Source: Actinomycetota bacterium
Lineage (GTDB): Bacteria; Actinomycetota; Acidimicrobiia; Acidimicrobiales; Poriferisodaliceae
Assembly: GCA_002731665.1 (NCBI GenBank)
Contig: PCCJ01000102.1
Location: forward strand, 1 to 7,425
Reading direction: 5' to 3'
Length of the DNA: 7,425 bases
Shown here: positions 1-6,297 of the stretch, piece after piece
Layout of the letters: every line of letters starts with the position of its first letter
Position numbering within the stretch: position 1 is the stretch's first letter
Position numbers and translations under genes: made by a program
Notes under the pieces: model-generated
What the model saw: only the letters and a program-made list of their open reading frames with translations
Databases searched by the model: none
Told to the model about the DNA's origin: nothing

Positions 1-1177
1 CCATTAAAGGAGTGCTATTATCGATGTTGGGAACTTCAGGATCGGCTCCAAGGTCAACTAATAAGCGTAATAGTTCGACGTCGGCGCTTCTGGACGCCAG
101 TAAAAAAGGCGTGCTTCCTTCCATGTTTAAGCTGCTTACTCCTACCGGTGGCCGGCCATTAGCTAATGCGTTTAAATTAGCGCCGTGCTCGACTAGCTCT
201 CGAACGAAATCCAAACTACCTAATTCACCGGATCCCTCCGGGGTTGGATTGTTGCTTCCTGATTGTCCCATTTTACGCACCCACGATATCTGGTGAAGTG
301 CAGTCCAGCCTAATGGGCTATGGTTCGGGTCAGCACCTGCATCAAGGAGTAAGCTGGCTGTTTCGAAGTGGGCGCTGCCAGTTGCTAAAAGTAGGGCGTT
401 CAATCCCGTTTGAGTGGCGGTTCCTGTTCCATTTTCTGTAATTATTCCCGCTCGCGCGGGTAATGATTCAGTAATATCAGCTCCATGGTTTAGCAGCGTA
501 TCCACTATTTTTGTGTGGCCTTCACGAGCAGCAAATAAAAGGGCAGTAAACCCTTTACCGGAGCGAGCATCTAGGTTTGCGCCGCGTGATAACAATAAAT
601 TTACCACTGTCAAATTATTTTCTGCGGCCGCCCACATTAGTGGCGTCTGGCCGCGCCAGCTTTCCGCTGCGTTAACCTCGGCCCCTCTATCAAGTAAGAG
701 CTCCACTACCTCTGCGACACCGGTTCGAGCCGCGGTAAGTAAAACGAATTCACCTTGGCTCATGGCGGTATTGACATTGGCGCCTGCATCAAGCAGAAGG
801 CTGACAATGTCCTTATTACCGTTATTTGCGGCTAAAGAGAGGGCCGCAACTTCATAACGATTCTTGGCATTTACGTTTGCACCCGCTGCGATTAACTGTT
901 CTGTGATATTGACGTTATCATGGTGCACAGCCCAATGCAGAGCTCGGGTTCCATCTGCTTCTTCTTGATTCACGTTCACGCCTTGATCAATTAGTAGGCG
1001 AAACTTGTTTAGGTCTTGCATATTAACTGCTTCGATCAGACTTATATTTTCTTCAGCGTTCGTAAGAGGTAGCAGCACGAAGCAGACGGATACTAATACC
1101 AATCTTCTTATTTTAATTATCTTGTTTGCATGCTTTAAGGCTCCAAAAATTTTCGCAGTATTCTTTAGTTGAGTCAT
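1..1177 (-). CDS. Exported ankyrin-repeat protein (partial, C-terminus beyond left edge)
   Basis: This frame starts at an ATG (1175-1177), stays open to position 1, and shows 392 residues. An N-terminal signal peptide is visible: a long basic region (Lys/Arg to residue 25), a hydrophobic core LVLVSVCFVLLPL (26-38), and a likely cut near TNA (39-41). After it come at least eight ankyrin-type units, at about 44-72, 76-104, 109-137, 142-170, 176-204, 209-237, 259-287 and 352-382, with the usual LL(D/S)xGAxxN turns and TPLMWAA/TALLFAA starts. Two insertions interrupt the array, at about 238-256 and 300-350. Similar inserts (WVR..., PxPxGSG, SLN..GxTPFLLA) are, as I recall, typical of ankyrin proteins beside DUF1592/DUF1552 genes. 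Ankyrin arrays bind proteins and are not catalytic, so a periplasmic scaffold or chaperone for the neighbouring exported enzymes is likely (inferred). No clear Shine-Dalgarno precedes the ATG, but no other start codon lies in frame upstream back to the previous gene except a CTG pair. The 65-nt gap to the upstream gene suggests co-transcription. Fold call very secure; role uncertain. Confidence 0.93.
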   Translation of the reverse strand, partial: MTQLKNTAKIFGALKHANKIIKIRRLVLVSVCFVLLPLTNAEENISLIEAVNMQDLNKFRLLIDQGVNVNQEEADGTRALHWAVHHDNVNITEQLIAAGANVNAKNRYEVAALSLAANNGNKDIVSLLLDAGANVNTAMSQGEFVLLTAARTGVAEVVELLLDRGAEVNAAESWRGQTPLMWAAAENNLTVVNLLLSRGANLDARSGKGFTALLFAAREGHTKIVDTLLNHGADITESLPARAGIITENGTGTATQTGLNALLLATGSAHFETASLLLDAGADPNHSPLGWTALHQISWVRKMGQSGSNNPTPEGSGELGSLDFVRELVEHGANLNALANGRPPVGVSSLNMEGSTPFLLASRSADVELLRLLVDLGADPEVPNIDNSTPLM

Positions 1178-1242
1178 TCTGATTCGCTTATTTTGAATTG
1201 GTTGTAAGTGTGCTTTATCCAGCAGCGGTTTTCGGCAAATCG
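1178..1242. other. Short intergenic gap between HXXSHH gene and ankyrin gene
   Basis: These 65 nt hold no recognisable terminator hairpin with a T-tract, no convincing promoter, and no strong ribosome-binding site before the ankyrin start. The ankyrin gene is therefore most simply read as the last visible cistron of the same transcript, probably with weak translation initiation. Confidence 0.5.
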
Positions 1243-2583
1243 TTAAGCAGTTGGATGGAACAGTTCATCCATTCTGCCAGAATTATCCGCGAAATTCTCA
1301 AGGTGAACGCCCATGCTGTCCAATAAACTAAGGTGTAAATTAGCCAGTGGTTGTTGCTCTTTGAAGCTTAGGTGCCGGCCACCATAAATACCGGTGTTCT
1401 TACCGCTGGCTAGTACGATAGGTAAATTCGAGTGATTGTGAACATCAGGATTTCCCATGCCGCTTCCCATCAGATAGGTTGTATTATCAAGTAGTGTGCC
1501 ATTTCCTTCTTCAACTGAATCAAGCTTCTCTAACAGGTATGCAAAAAAGGAGACGTGATACTTGTTTATTTTGGCTAATTTCTCTAATTGAATAGGGTCA
1601 TTGGCGTGATGGGATACGGGATGATGAGGTTCGTTGACCCCGATTTGCGGATAACTTCTAGTGCTAGCCTCTCTGGCTAGTTGAAATGAGACAACCCGAG
1701 TCAAGTCCGCTTGTAATGCTAAAGTTTGAAGATCGATCATAAGCTTAACATGATCTTCCCAGTCTTCGGGAACACTAGTGGGGCGTGATAGCTCGGGTAG
1801 GGGAGAGGAATCGGTTTGTTGCTGGGCAAGTTGCACGCGGCGCTCCACTTCGCGAACGGTAGTGAGATATTCATCAACCTTAACCATATCGGCGGGGCCT
1901 AATTTTTTTTGATAACGTTCGATATCGTCCATCACCCAGTCTAAAAGACTAGCATTTTTATCTAATTCTGCCTTGCGCTGTTCGGGCGTTCCGCCATCTC
2001 CAAATAGCCGCTCAAATAATATTCGCGGATCACCTTCTATGGGTAATGGGGATGTAGCCGACGACCAAGACAGGCTATTTTGGTAAACGCACGCGTAGCC
2101 ATTATCACAATTACCCACTAATGAAATTAAATCTGCACCTAGCTCAAGGGAGGGAATTGGTGTACCGCCACCGATGGCTTGTGCGGCGATTTGGTCTACA
2201 GTCGTACCAAGGTAGTAGTCGCTTCCTTCCGTTCGCAAAGCTTTAGCACAACTTAAGAAAGCGCAGTTGGAAGAAGCGTGGTTGCCGGTCGTATAAGCGT
2301 TACGGATTTCTAAATTAGATATTACATTAAGTGATTTTAGAAACGGCGCAAGCGACGATAAAGACGGTGATAACTCAACCAGATTGCCAACTGAATCTGG
2401 CACCCAAGGGGCTGGATTCATTCCCATAGGGATATAGAAGTAACCAAGTCGACGGGTCGGTTGCGAATCAGCCCCTGATTGAGCTAGGGCAGGCACCATA
2501 GCGTCTAACATTGGCAAAGCGACTGCGGTGCCAAGCCCTCTTAAAAAACTGCGGCGAGGTAATGCTTTCTTTGTAATTATCAT
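1243..2583 (-). CDS. HXXSHH-motif (DUF1552) exported protein
   Basis: The protein has 446 residues, a normal length for the family. The N-terminus is a twin-arginine signal: RRSFLRG at residues 10-16, a hydrophobic stretch to about 30, and a probable cut after PALA (31-34). The protein is thus expected to cross the membrane folded. The family's name motif is present as HPVSHH (321-326), inside EPHHPVSHH. Other family-like stretches are YFYIPMGMNPAPW (48-60), the LEIRNAYTTGNHASS region (91-105) and YLMGSGMGNPDVHNHSNLP (370-388). Clustered His/Asp/Ser residues suggest a metal-binding site. The family has a distant resemblance to the alkaline phosphatase/sulfatase-like DUF1501 proteins, but no activity is established to my knowledge. 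Start: ATG at 2581-2583 follows AGGAG by 6 nt and overlaps the stop of the upstream di-heme gene in an ATGA arrangement, so the two are translationally coupled. This pairing with a DUF1592 protein recurs across phyla and implies a shared function. Family call very secure; function unknown. Confidence 0.95.
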   Translation of the reverse strand: MIITKKALPRRSFLRGLGTAVALPMLDAMVPALAQSGADSQPTRRLGYFYIPMGMNPAPWVPDSVGNLVELSPSLSSLAPFLKSLNVISNLEIRNAYTTGNHASSNCAFLSCAKALRTEGSDYYLGTTVDQIAAQAIGGGTPIPSLELGADLISLVGNCDNGYACVYQNSLSWSSATSPLPIEGDPRILFERLFGDGGTPEQRKAELDKNASLLDWVMDDIERYQKKLGPADMVKVDEYLTTVREVERRVQLAQQQTDSSPLPELSRPTSVPEDWEDHVKLMIDLQTLALQADLTRVVSFQLAREASTRSYPQIGVNEPHHPVSHHANDPIQLEKLAKINKYHVSFFAYLLEKLDSVEEGNGTLLDNTTYLMGSGMGNPDVHNHSNLPIVLASGKNTGIYGGRHLSFKEQQPLANLHLSLLDSMGVHLENFADNSGRMDELFHPTA

Positions 2584-4988
2584 AATGTTCTCCTCATGTG
2601 AAAGGGAGTACTGTTTACTATTGCGGTTACTACCGAGCTAAATCTAAATTCTTGAGCAGCTGCCTGCTTGACCACCTTGCGTATTGCAGGCGCGTCATAA
2701 TACTCCAAGCCACGACCAAGAGCATACGTCATCAGTTTTTCACTCATCGTGCCGACAAAAGCATTTGGGTTGTTTAGCAAATCTTTGCGCAAGCCACTCA
2801 CACCATATAATGGTTCGCCGCCAGGCAAGTTTCCCTTGGTGTCGATAGTGGGGTGATCACTGTTAACCGTGCGCACCTGCCCAATCGCATTGAAATTCTC
2901 GAATACTAATCCTATGGGATCCATGATCTCATGACATTGAGCGCAAGCCGGATTTGCGCGATGCTTCGCCATCCTCTCTCGCATGGTTAAAACCTTAACC
3001 TCGGATTGATTTTCAGGCAATGCTGGCACATCATCGGGCGGCGGGGGTGGCGGAATTCCAAGGATATTATCTAGTACCCATTTGCCGCGCATTACAGGCG
3101 ATGTTCGATTGGCATAGGATGTCACCGTAAGGATGCTGCCATGCCCTAGCAGGCCGGAGCGGGGGCTATCTTCCGGAAGAGTTACTTTGCGAAAGTGGTC
3201 ACCATAGACATGAGGGATATTATAGTGTTTCGCTAACCGCTCGTTCAGGAAGGTGTAATCAGCGCTTAATAGCTCCATAACATTGCGATCTTCAGAAACT
3301 ATATTACTAAAAAGTAGTTCGGTTTCTTGGCGCATGGACTGTCGAAGATTATCATCGAAATTTGGGAATAGTCTCGAGTTGGGCTCGGCGCCGTCTAAAT
3401 TGCGTAAGTATAACCACTGATTTGCAAAGTCTGTAGCTAACGACTTTGCTTTTGGGCTTGCCAGCATTCGTTCAACTTGTTCCCCTAGGACGTCAGAATC
3501 ACTAAGTTTTTCATTAATCGCGAGATTCATCAATTCATCGTCAGGAACCGTGCTCCACAGGAAGAAAGATAGGCGAGAAGCGAGTTCTATATCGTTTAGG
3601 GCGTAAACAGACCCTGACGCAAAATCTGGTGGGTCCTGCTCGATTCGAAAGAGAAATTCTGGGCTAACTAAAATCGCCCGTATTGCCATCTCAATTCCTG
3701 CCTCAAAACCCGATTTGTTATAAACTTGATTGAAAAAAGTGAGCGGTCTAGTTAAATCCTCATCACTCACTGGTCTTCGGAAAGCTCTTCGTGCTAGCGA
3801 GGACAAAATAGAATTCGCGCAGGCCTCAGCGCCTATCGACTCATTAGGCTCGCAGATAAATATGCGATCTCGGCTCGGAGTTTTTGAAATTCCATCAGAC
3901 TCAAATGGACCGGCTATCGAAACAGAAAGCACGGCCGGTTGCTGCCTCGGAGTCCGATCGCGGTTAAAATGTGCTATGTAAGGCTGCCGCGTGCTTTCTA
4001 TTAACGCGGAGTTTTTTCGTAAAAAAGTGACTGTTACTTCATGGGGGCCAGCGGGCACTGAGATATTTGTGATCAACCCTGTGCCTGCGCCCTGATCAGA
4101 ATAATAAAAAGTTGCAAATCGTTCCGAACGATTTGGAGTAATTTCGAAGACTTCAATCCGCTCACCATCTATAGCGACCTCCATCTCATGCGTTTCTGTC
4201 AGGCCTTCAATATTCTCGTTTCGATCTTTCGCTAGCACTACGTCGAGTCGATACTCGCCGTCGCGGGGGAACTGATAGGTGAATGAAGTGCCACCTCTAG
4301 TGCCAAATGGTAATCCTTCGAGTCGATCTTCCTGGGTCAGGCTTGCAGTAATTTGTTCAACGTGTGTAGCCGGGTTATTAAGCTGACTGCCTATGGCTAG
4401 TTGACTGATTTTTTGTGCGGCAGCTAGATAACGCTCCATTAAAGTGGGGGAAAGGTTGGTTAAGTTGACATTGTCAAAACCAAAGCTCGCATCGTCTTTA
4501 GGCAATAGTTCCGAAACGTCTATATCGAGATCAAGTATGTCGCGGATGGCATTTTGATATTGGGTTCGATTAATGCGACTGAATGTTAATGTCCGCCCTG
4601 GGTTTGGATTTTTAAGAGCGGCTGCGTTTAAGTCTTCTGCTATGTCAGATTCAAACTGAGCAAATGTCGTTTCATCTGGTCTGGGCATGCCGGTAGGCGG
4701 CATTGCATTAGCTCGTAGTTTACGTAGAACTTTCTCCCATATTTCGGGGTGCTCCGCTACGTTGTTTACGTCATAGGCGTCGAGTTCAAGTCCGCCAGTT
4801 TTGAGTGTTTGGTTATGGCAAACGACACAGTATTGATCAACAATTGCGGCATTATTTTGGGTCGTCACTAGTGTGTTTTGCTCTTCACTGAGGTCATTAG
4901 AGGGTGCATTAGCGACGATTGCAACGATGGCGGCAACAAAAAGGGAGATGCTTAAGACTGCTGCGGCAAAAAGGCCTGATTTTCTCAT
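2580..4988 (-). CDS. Di-heme PSD/PSCyt-domain protein (DUF1592/DUF1588/DUF1587/DUF1595/DUF1585)
   Basis: The chosen start gives 802 residues. A hydrophobic N-terminal segment (about 6-27) ends in ANA followed by Pro; proline at +1 disfavours signal peptidase I, so it may stay as a membrane anchor with the rest in the periplasm. Domains in order: cytochrome-c-like PSCyt1 with CVVCH (54-58) and a possible axial Met in MPP (96-98); PSD3/DUF1587 (about 132-192, TFSRINRTQYQNAIRDIL); a beta-rich module resembling a carbohydrate-binding domain (about 233-327); PSD5/DUF1595 (about 389-450, LARRAFRRPV, LVSPEFLFR); PSD4/DUF1592 (about 462-590, LASRLSFFLW); PSCyt3/DUF1588 (about 609-707) with a Pro run at 645-650 and the second heme motif CAQCH (682-686); PSD2/DUF1585 (about 718-796). 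Two CxxCH motifs mean two covalent c-type hemes, so electron transfer or redox catalysis outside the cytoplasm is likely; the substrate is unknown. An ATG 15 nt upstream (5003) lacks a Shine-Dalgarno, whereas GGAGGG precedes the ATG at 4988. The gene overlaps the HXXSHH gene by 4 nt. Confidence 0.95.
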   Translation of the reverse strand: MRKSGLFAAAVLSISLFVAAIVAIVANAPSNDLSEEQNTLVTTQNNAAIVDQYCVVCHNQTLKTGGLELDAYDVNNVAEHPEIWEKVLRKLRANAMPPTGMPRPDETTFAQFESDIAEDLNAAALKNPNPGRTLTFSRINRTQYQNAIRDILDLDIDVSELLPKDDASFGFDNVNLTNLSPTLMERYLAAAQKISQLAIGSQLNNPATHVEQITASLTQEDRLEGLPFGTRGGTSFTYQFPRDGEYRLDVVLAKDRNENIEGLTETHEMEVAIDGERIEVFEITPNRSERFATFYYSDQGAGTGLITNISVPAGPHEVTVTFLRKNSALIESTRQPYIAHFNRDRTPRQQPAVLSVSIAGPFESDGISKTPSRDRIFICEPNESIGAEACANSILSSLARRAFRRPVSDEDLTRPLTFFNQVYNKSGFEAGIEMAIRAILVSPEFLFRIEQDPPDFASGSVYALNDIELASRLSFFLWSTVPDDELMNLAINEKLSDSDVLGEQVERMLASPKAKSLATDFANQWLYLRNLDGAEPNSRLFPNFDDNLRQSMRQETELLFSNIVSEDRNVMELLSADYTFLNERLAKHYNIPHVYGDHFRKVTLPEDSPRSGLLGHGSILTVTSYANRTSPVMRGKWVLDNILGIPPPPPPDDVPALPENQSEVKVLTMRERMAKHRANPACAQCHEIMDPIGLVFENFNAIGQVRTVNSDHPTIDTKGNLPGGEPLYGVSGLRKDLLNNPNAFVGTMSEKLMTYALGRGLEYYDAPAIRKVVKQAAAQEFRFSSVVTAIVNSTPFHMRRTL
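2590..2594 (-). promoter_or_regulatory. Ribosome-binding site of the HXXSHH gene
   Basis: AGGAG on the minus strand lies 6 nt before the ATG at 2583, inside the last codons of the di-heme gene. With the ATGA stop/start overlap it supports both this start codon and tight translational coupling of the two proteins. Confidence 0.75.
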
Positions 4989-4991
4989 GTA

Positions 4992-4997
4992 CCCTCC
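4992..4997 (-). promoter_or_regulatory. Ribosome-binding site that decides the di-heme protein start
   Basis: GGAGGG on the minus strand sits 3 nt before the ATG at 4988 (GGAGG core, 4 nt). The spacing is slightly short but the match to the 16S anti-Shine-Dalgarno is strong. The in-frame ATG at 5003 has only an AT-rich leader before it, and its first residues would be encoded by the Shine-Dalgarno itself. The shorter 802-residue protein with a Met-Arg-Lys start is therefore preferred over the 807-residue form. Confidence 0.6.
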
Positions 4998-5068
4998 AGG
5001 CATATATTTATAGCTATGTTAAAGTCTTTGAGCAGACTAGTTACCGCTTTTGGCCTACTTAGCAAATC

Positions 5069-5097
5069 AAAATAAACTGCCTTTGGTGGGCTGTCAA
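5069..5097 (-). promoter_or_regulatory. Candidate sigma70 promoter for di-heme/HXXSHH/ankyrin genes
   Basis: On the minus strand a perfect -35 TTGACA (5097-5092) is followed by a 17-nt spacer and TATTTT (5074-5069, 4 of 6 matches to TATAAT). The start of transcription would fall near 5062, giving a leader of roughly 70 nt before the ATG at 4988. It lies in the largest intergenic gap, exactly where an internal or independent promoter would be expected. It was found by eye and no expression data support it. Confidence 0.4.
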
Positions 5098-5126
5098 GGA
5101 CATTCATGAGCGTTTGGAAACCAAAG
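5081..5126. repeat. Inverted repeat around the -35 element
   Basis: CTTTGGT (5081-5087) and ACCAAAG (5120-5126) are perfect 7-nt inverted arms separated by 32 nt. The right arm also forms part of a small palindrome, TTTGG-AAA-CCAAA (5113-5125). The arms enclose the TTGACA of the candidate promoter and the inner arm falls in its spacer, so a regulator site or an RNA hairpin is possible. As a terminator of the SGNH gene it is weak: the loop is long and no clean T-tract follows. It could be chance. Confidence 0.3.
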
Positions 5127-5142
5127 ATTTAGAGGGGCTGGG

Positions 5143-6237
5143 TTATTTTATGGCCGAGAAATTGATTCGATCGAATAGAAAAGCGCTGTTATTCTCTGAC
5201 AACGGTTTACGGGCGTCGGAATAATTGGCGCTGAGCTGGTATTGGGTGCCGTTTTGATGGATAGAAACCATTCTTGTATCGTATCGAGCTGAAGCCACCG
5301 AACCATCCTGATTAAACAAAACACGAAGTTGGTCTTCACAATTCTTGTTGGGTTGATCTCTTATCTTAAAGTCTTGAATTACGAGATTAGAATTAATTAA
5401 TCTAAATCGTAGGCTCATCGCTAAGGTGGAATCTTCGCTATCAGTGGTGACATTTACACAATCAGAAATCAAATCTTGGGTCTTTGGATAATAGATAGTT
5501 CCCAGAGAGACGGCCTCTTCAGGCGCTTCATGTACAGACAAAGCCGCTCTAATTACCTCACTCCATATCTCATAACCAAGGTTGTTTAAGTGAAGTTGAT
5601 CAGACACAAAAATATCGTTGCGAAAGCTTCCATCAGTTCTGTTCAGGTATTTAGCGATAGGTATATGACTGATCTTTTCGTCACCGGCAGCTCGCTCTGA
5701 AAATCCAGCATTAACCTCTACTGCTAGATGCCAAAGATGAGCGCGGGCAATACTCGGCTTAACCGACAGGATATAAATTCTCGTGTTTGGCAGTTCGGTT
5801 TTTATCATGGTTGTCAGAGTATCAAACTGTGACAGTATGGTTGATGGAGAAAGACCATACGCAAGGTCATTATCTCCCTCATATAAAACAATTGCGCGCG
5901 GATTATATTTAGAGACAATACGGTCAAAGTAGTAAACCACGTCGTTCATTACGCTGCCTCCAAAGCCCCTTTGAATGATGGTGAGTGGTGAAAGTTCGGC
6001 GCTTGCGTTATTCCAAAAGCGAATGCTGGAGCTGCCAACAAGTAAGATTGCGTTGCTGGGCGGAGGTGAAGAAAAATCTCGTTCTTCGAACGTAAGAATC
6101 TGTGATTCGTATCGGATGGGATCCGGTTGGGTTTGCCCGACAAGCGACTGGCTATCAGTTGCTAGAAATAGCAAAGCAGCAATTTTTAATATTGGCGGCC
6201 ACGTATTGGCGCGCAAGAAACGGGGCAGCTCAAACAT
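5143..6237 (-). CDS. Exported SGNH/GDSL-type hydrolase with unknown C-terminal domain
   Basis: The protein has 364 residues. A hydrophobic segment at about 15-27 after an Arg-containing N-terminus looks like a Sec signal; the cut is probably between residues 27 and 36. The SGNH fold covers about 60-235. Block I is VGSSSIRFW (67-75), with GSSS instead of GDSL and Ser70 as likely nucleophile. Block II is RGFGGS (90-95), where a glycine helps form the oxyanion hole. Block III is EGDND (120-124), with Asn123. Block V is SDQLHLN (212-218), with catalytic Asp213 and His216. All four catalytic positions are thus present and the enzyme should be an active esterase, lipase-like or sugar-ester deacylase; the substrate cannot be told. 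Residues about 242-364 form an extra domain that I do not recognise. It looks beta-rich and has two cysteines (260, 300) that could form a disulfide. The ATG at 6237 lacks a Shine-Dalgarno and lies 60 nt after the lactonase stop, so translation may depend on the upstream gene. Confidence 0.9.
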   Translation of the reverse strand: MFELPRFLRANTWPPILKIAALLFLATDSQSLVGQTQPDPIRYESQILTFEERDFSSPPPSNAILLVGSSSIRFWNNASAELSPLTIIQRGFGGSVMNDVVYYFDRIVSKYNPRAIVLYEGDNDLAYGLSPSTILSQFDTLTTMIKTELPNTRIYILSVKPSIARAHLWHLAVEVNAGFSERAAGDEKISHIPIAKYLNRTDGSFRNDIFVSDQLHLNNLGYEIWSEVIRAALSVHEAPEEAVSLGTIYYPKTQDLISDCVNVTTDSEDSTLAMSLRFRLINSNLVIQDFKIRDQPNKNCEDQLRVLFNQDGSVASARYDTRMVSIHQNGTQYQLSANYSDARKPLSENNSAFLFDRINFSAIK

Positions 6238-6297
6238 TATTTGATGGCGCGAAGATATTATCAGTTTTCTGAATTGGAAGCGGACAGGAGCATTCTT
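6238..6297. other. 60-nt gap between lactonase and SGNH genes
   Basis: The gap contains no terminator and no good Shine-Dalgarno. On the minus strand it is in frame with both genes and free of stops after the lactonase TAG (6298-6300). A GATAAT hexamer resembles a -10 box but has no -35 at a suitable distance. Co-transcription of the two genes is the simplest reading. Confidence 0.5.

Noticed and set aside
12..857. Three plus-strand open frames (12-296, 244-441, 414-857) opposite the ankyrin gene
   Set aside because: They are antisense to a clear ankyrin-repeat coding frame, have no recognisable domain, and overlap one another. The repetitive gene on the other strand explains the open frames.
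1903..1910. Run of eight A residues (minus strand) in the HXXSHH gene resembling an A_AAA_AAA slippery site
   Set aside because: A -1 shift there meets a stop within eight codons and no downstream stimulatory structure is evident. The run simply encodes Lys-Lys.
3730..3981. Plus-strand open frame inside the di-heme gene
   Set aside because: It lies antisense to the PSD5 region of a well-supported protein and shows no domain or ribosome-binding site of note.
5007..5012. TATAAA as a -10 box just before the di-heme gene
   Set aside because: No acceptable -35 lies 16-18 nt upstream, and it would start transcription almost at the ribosome-binding site. The TTGACA/TATTTT pair further upstream is better.
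5081..5126. Inverted repeat as a rho-independent terminator after the SGNH gene
   Set aside because: The stem is 7 nt with a 32-nt loop and is not followed by an uninterrupted T-tract, so it is not a convincing terminator.
5148..5339. Minus-strand open frame overlapping the SGNH C-terminal domain
   Set aside because: It is an alternative frame of the SGNH gene; the SGNH frame is continuous from its catalytic blocks through this region, so no frameshift needs to be invoked.
5949..6244. Open frames on both strands (5949-6143 minus, 5975-6244 plus) over the SGNH N-terminus
   Set aside because: They are shadows of the SGNH gene, whose signal peptide and nucleophile block occupy the true frame.
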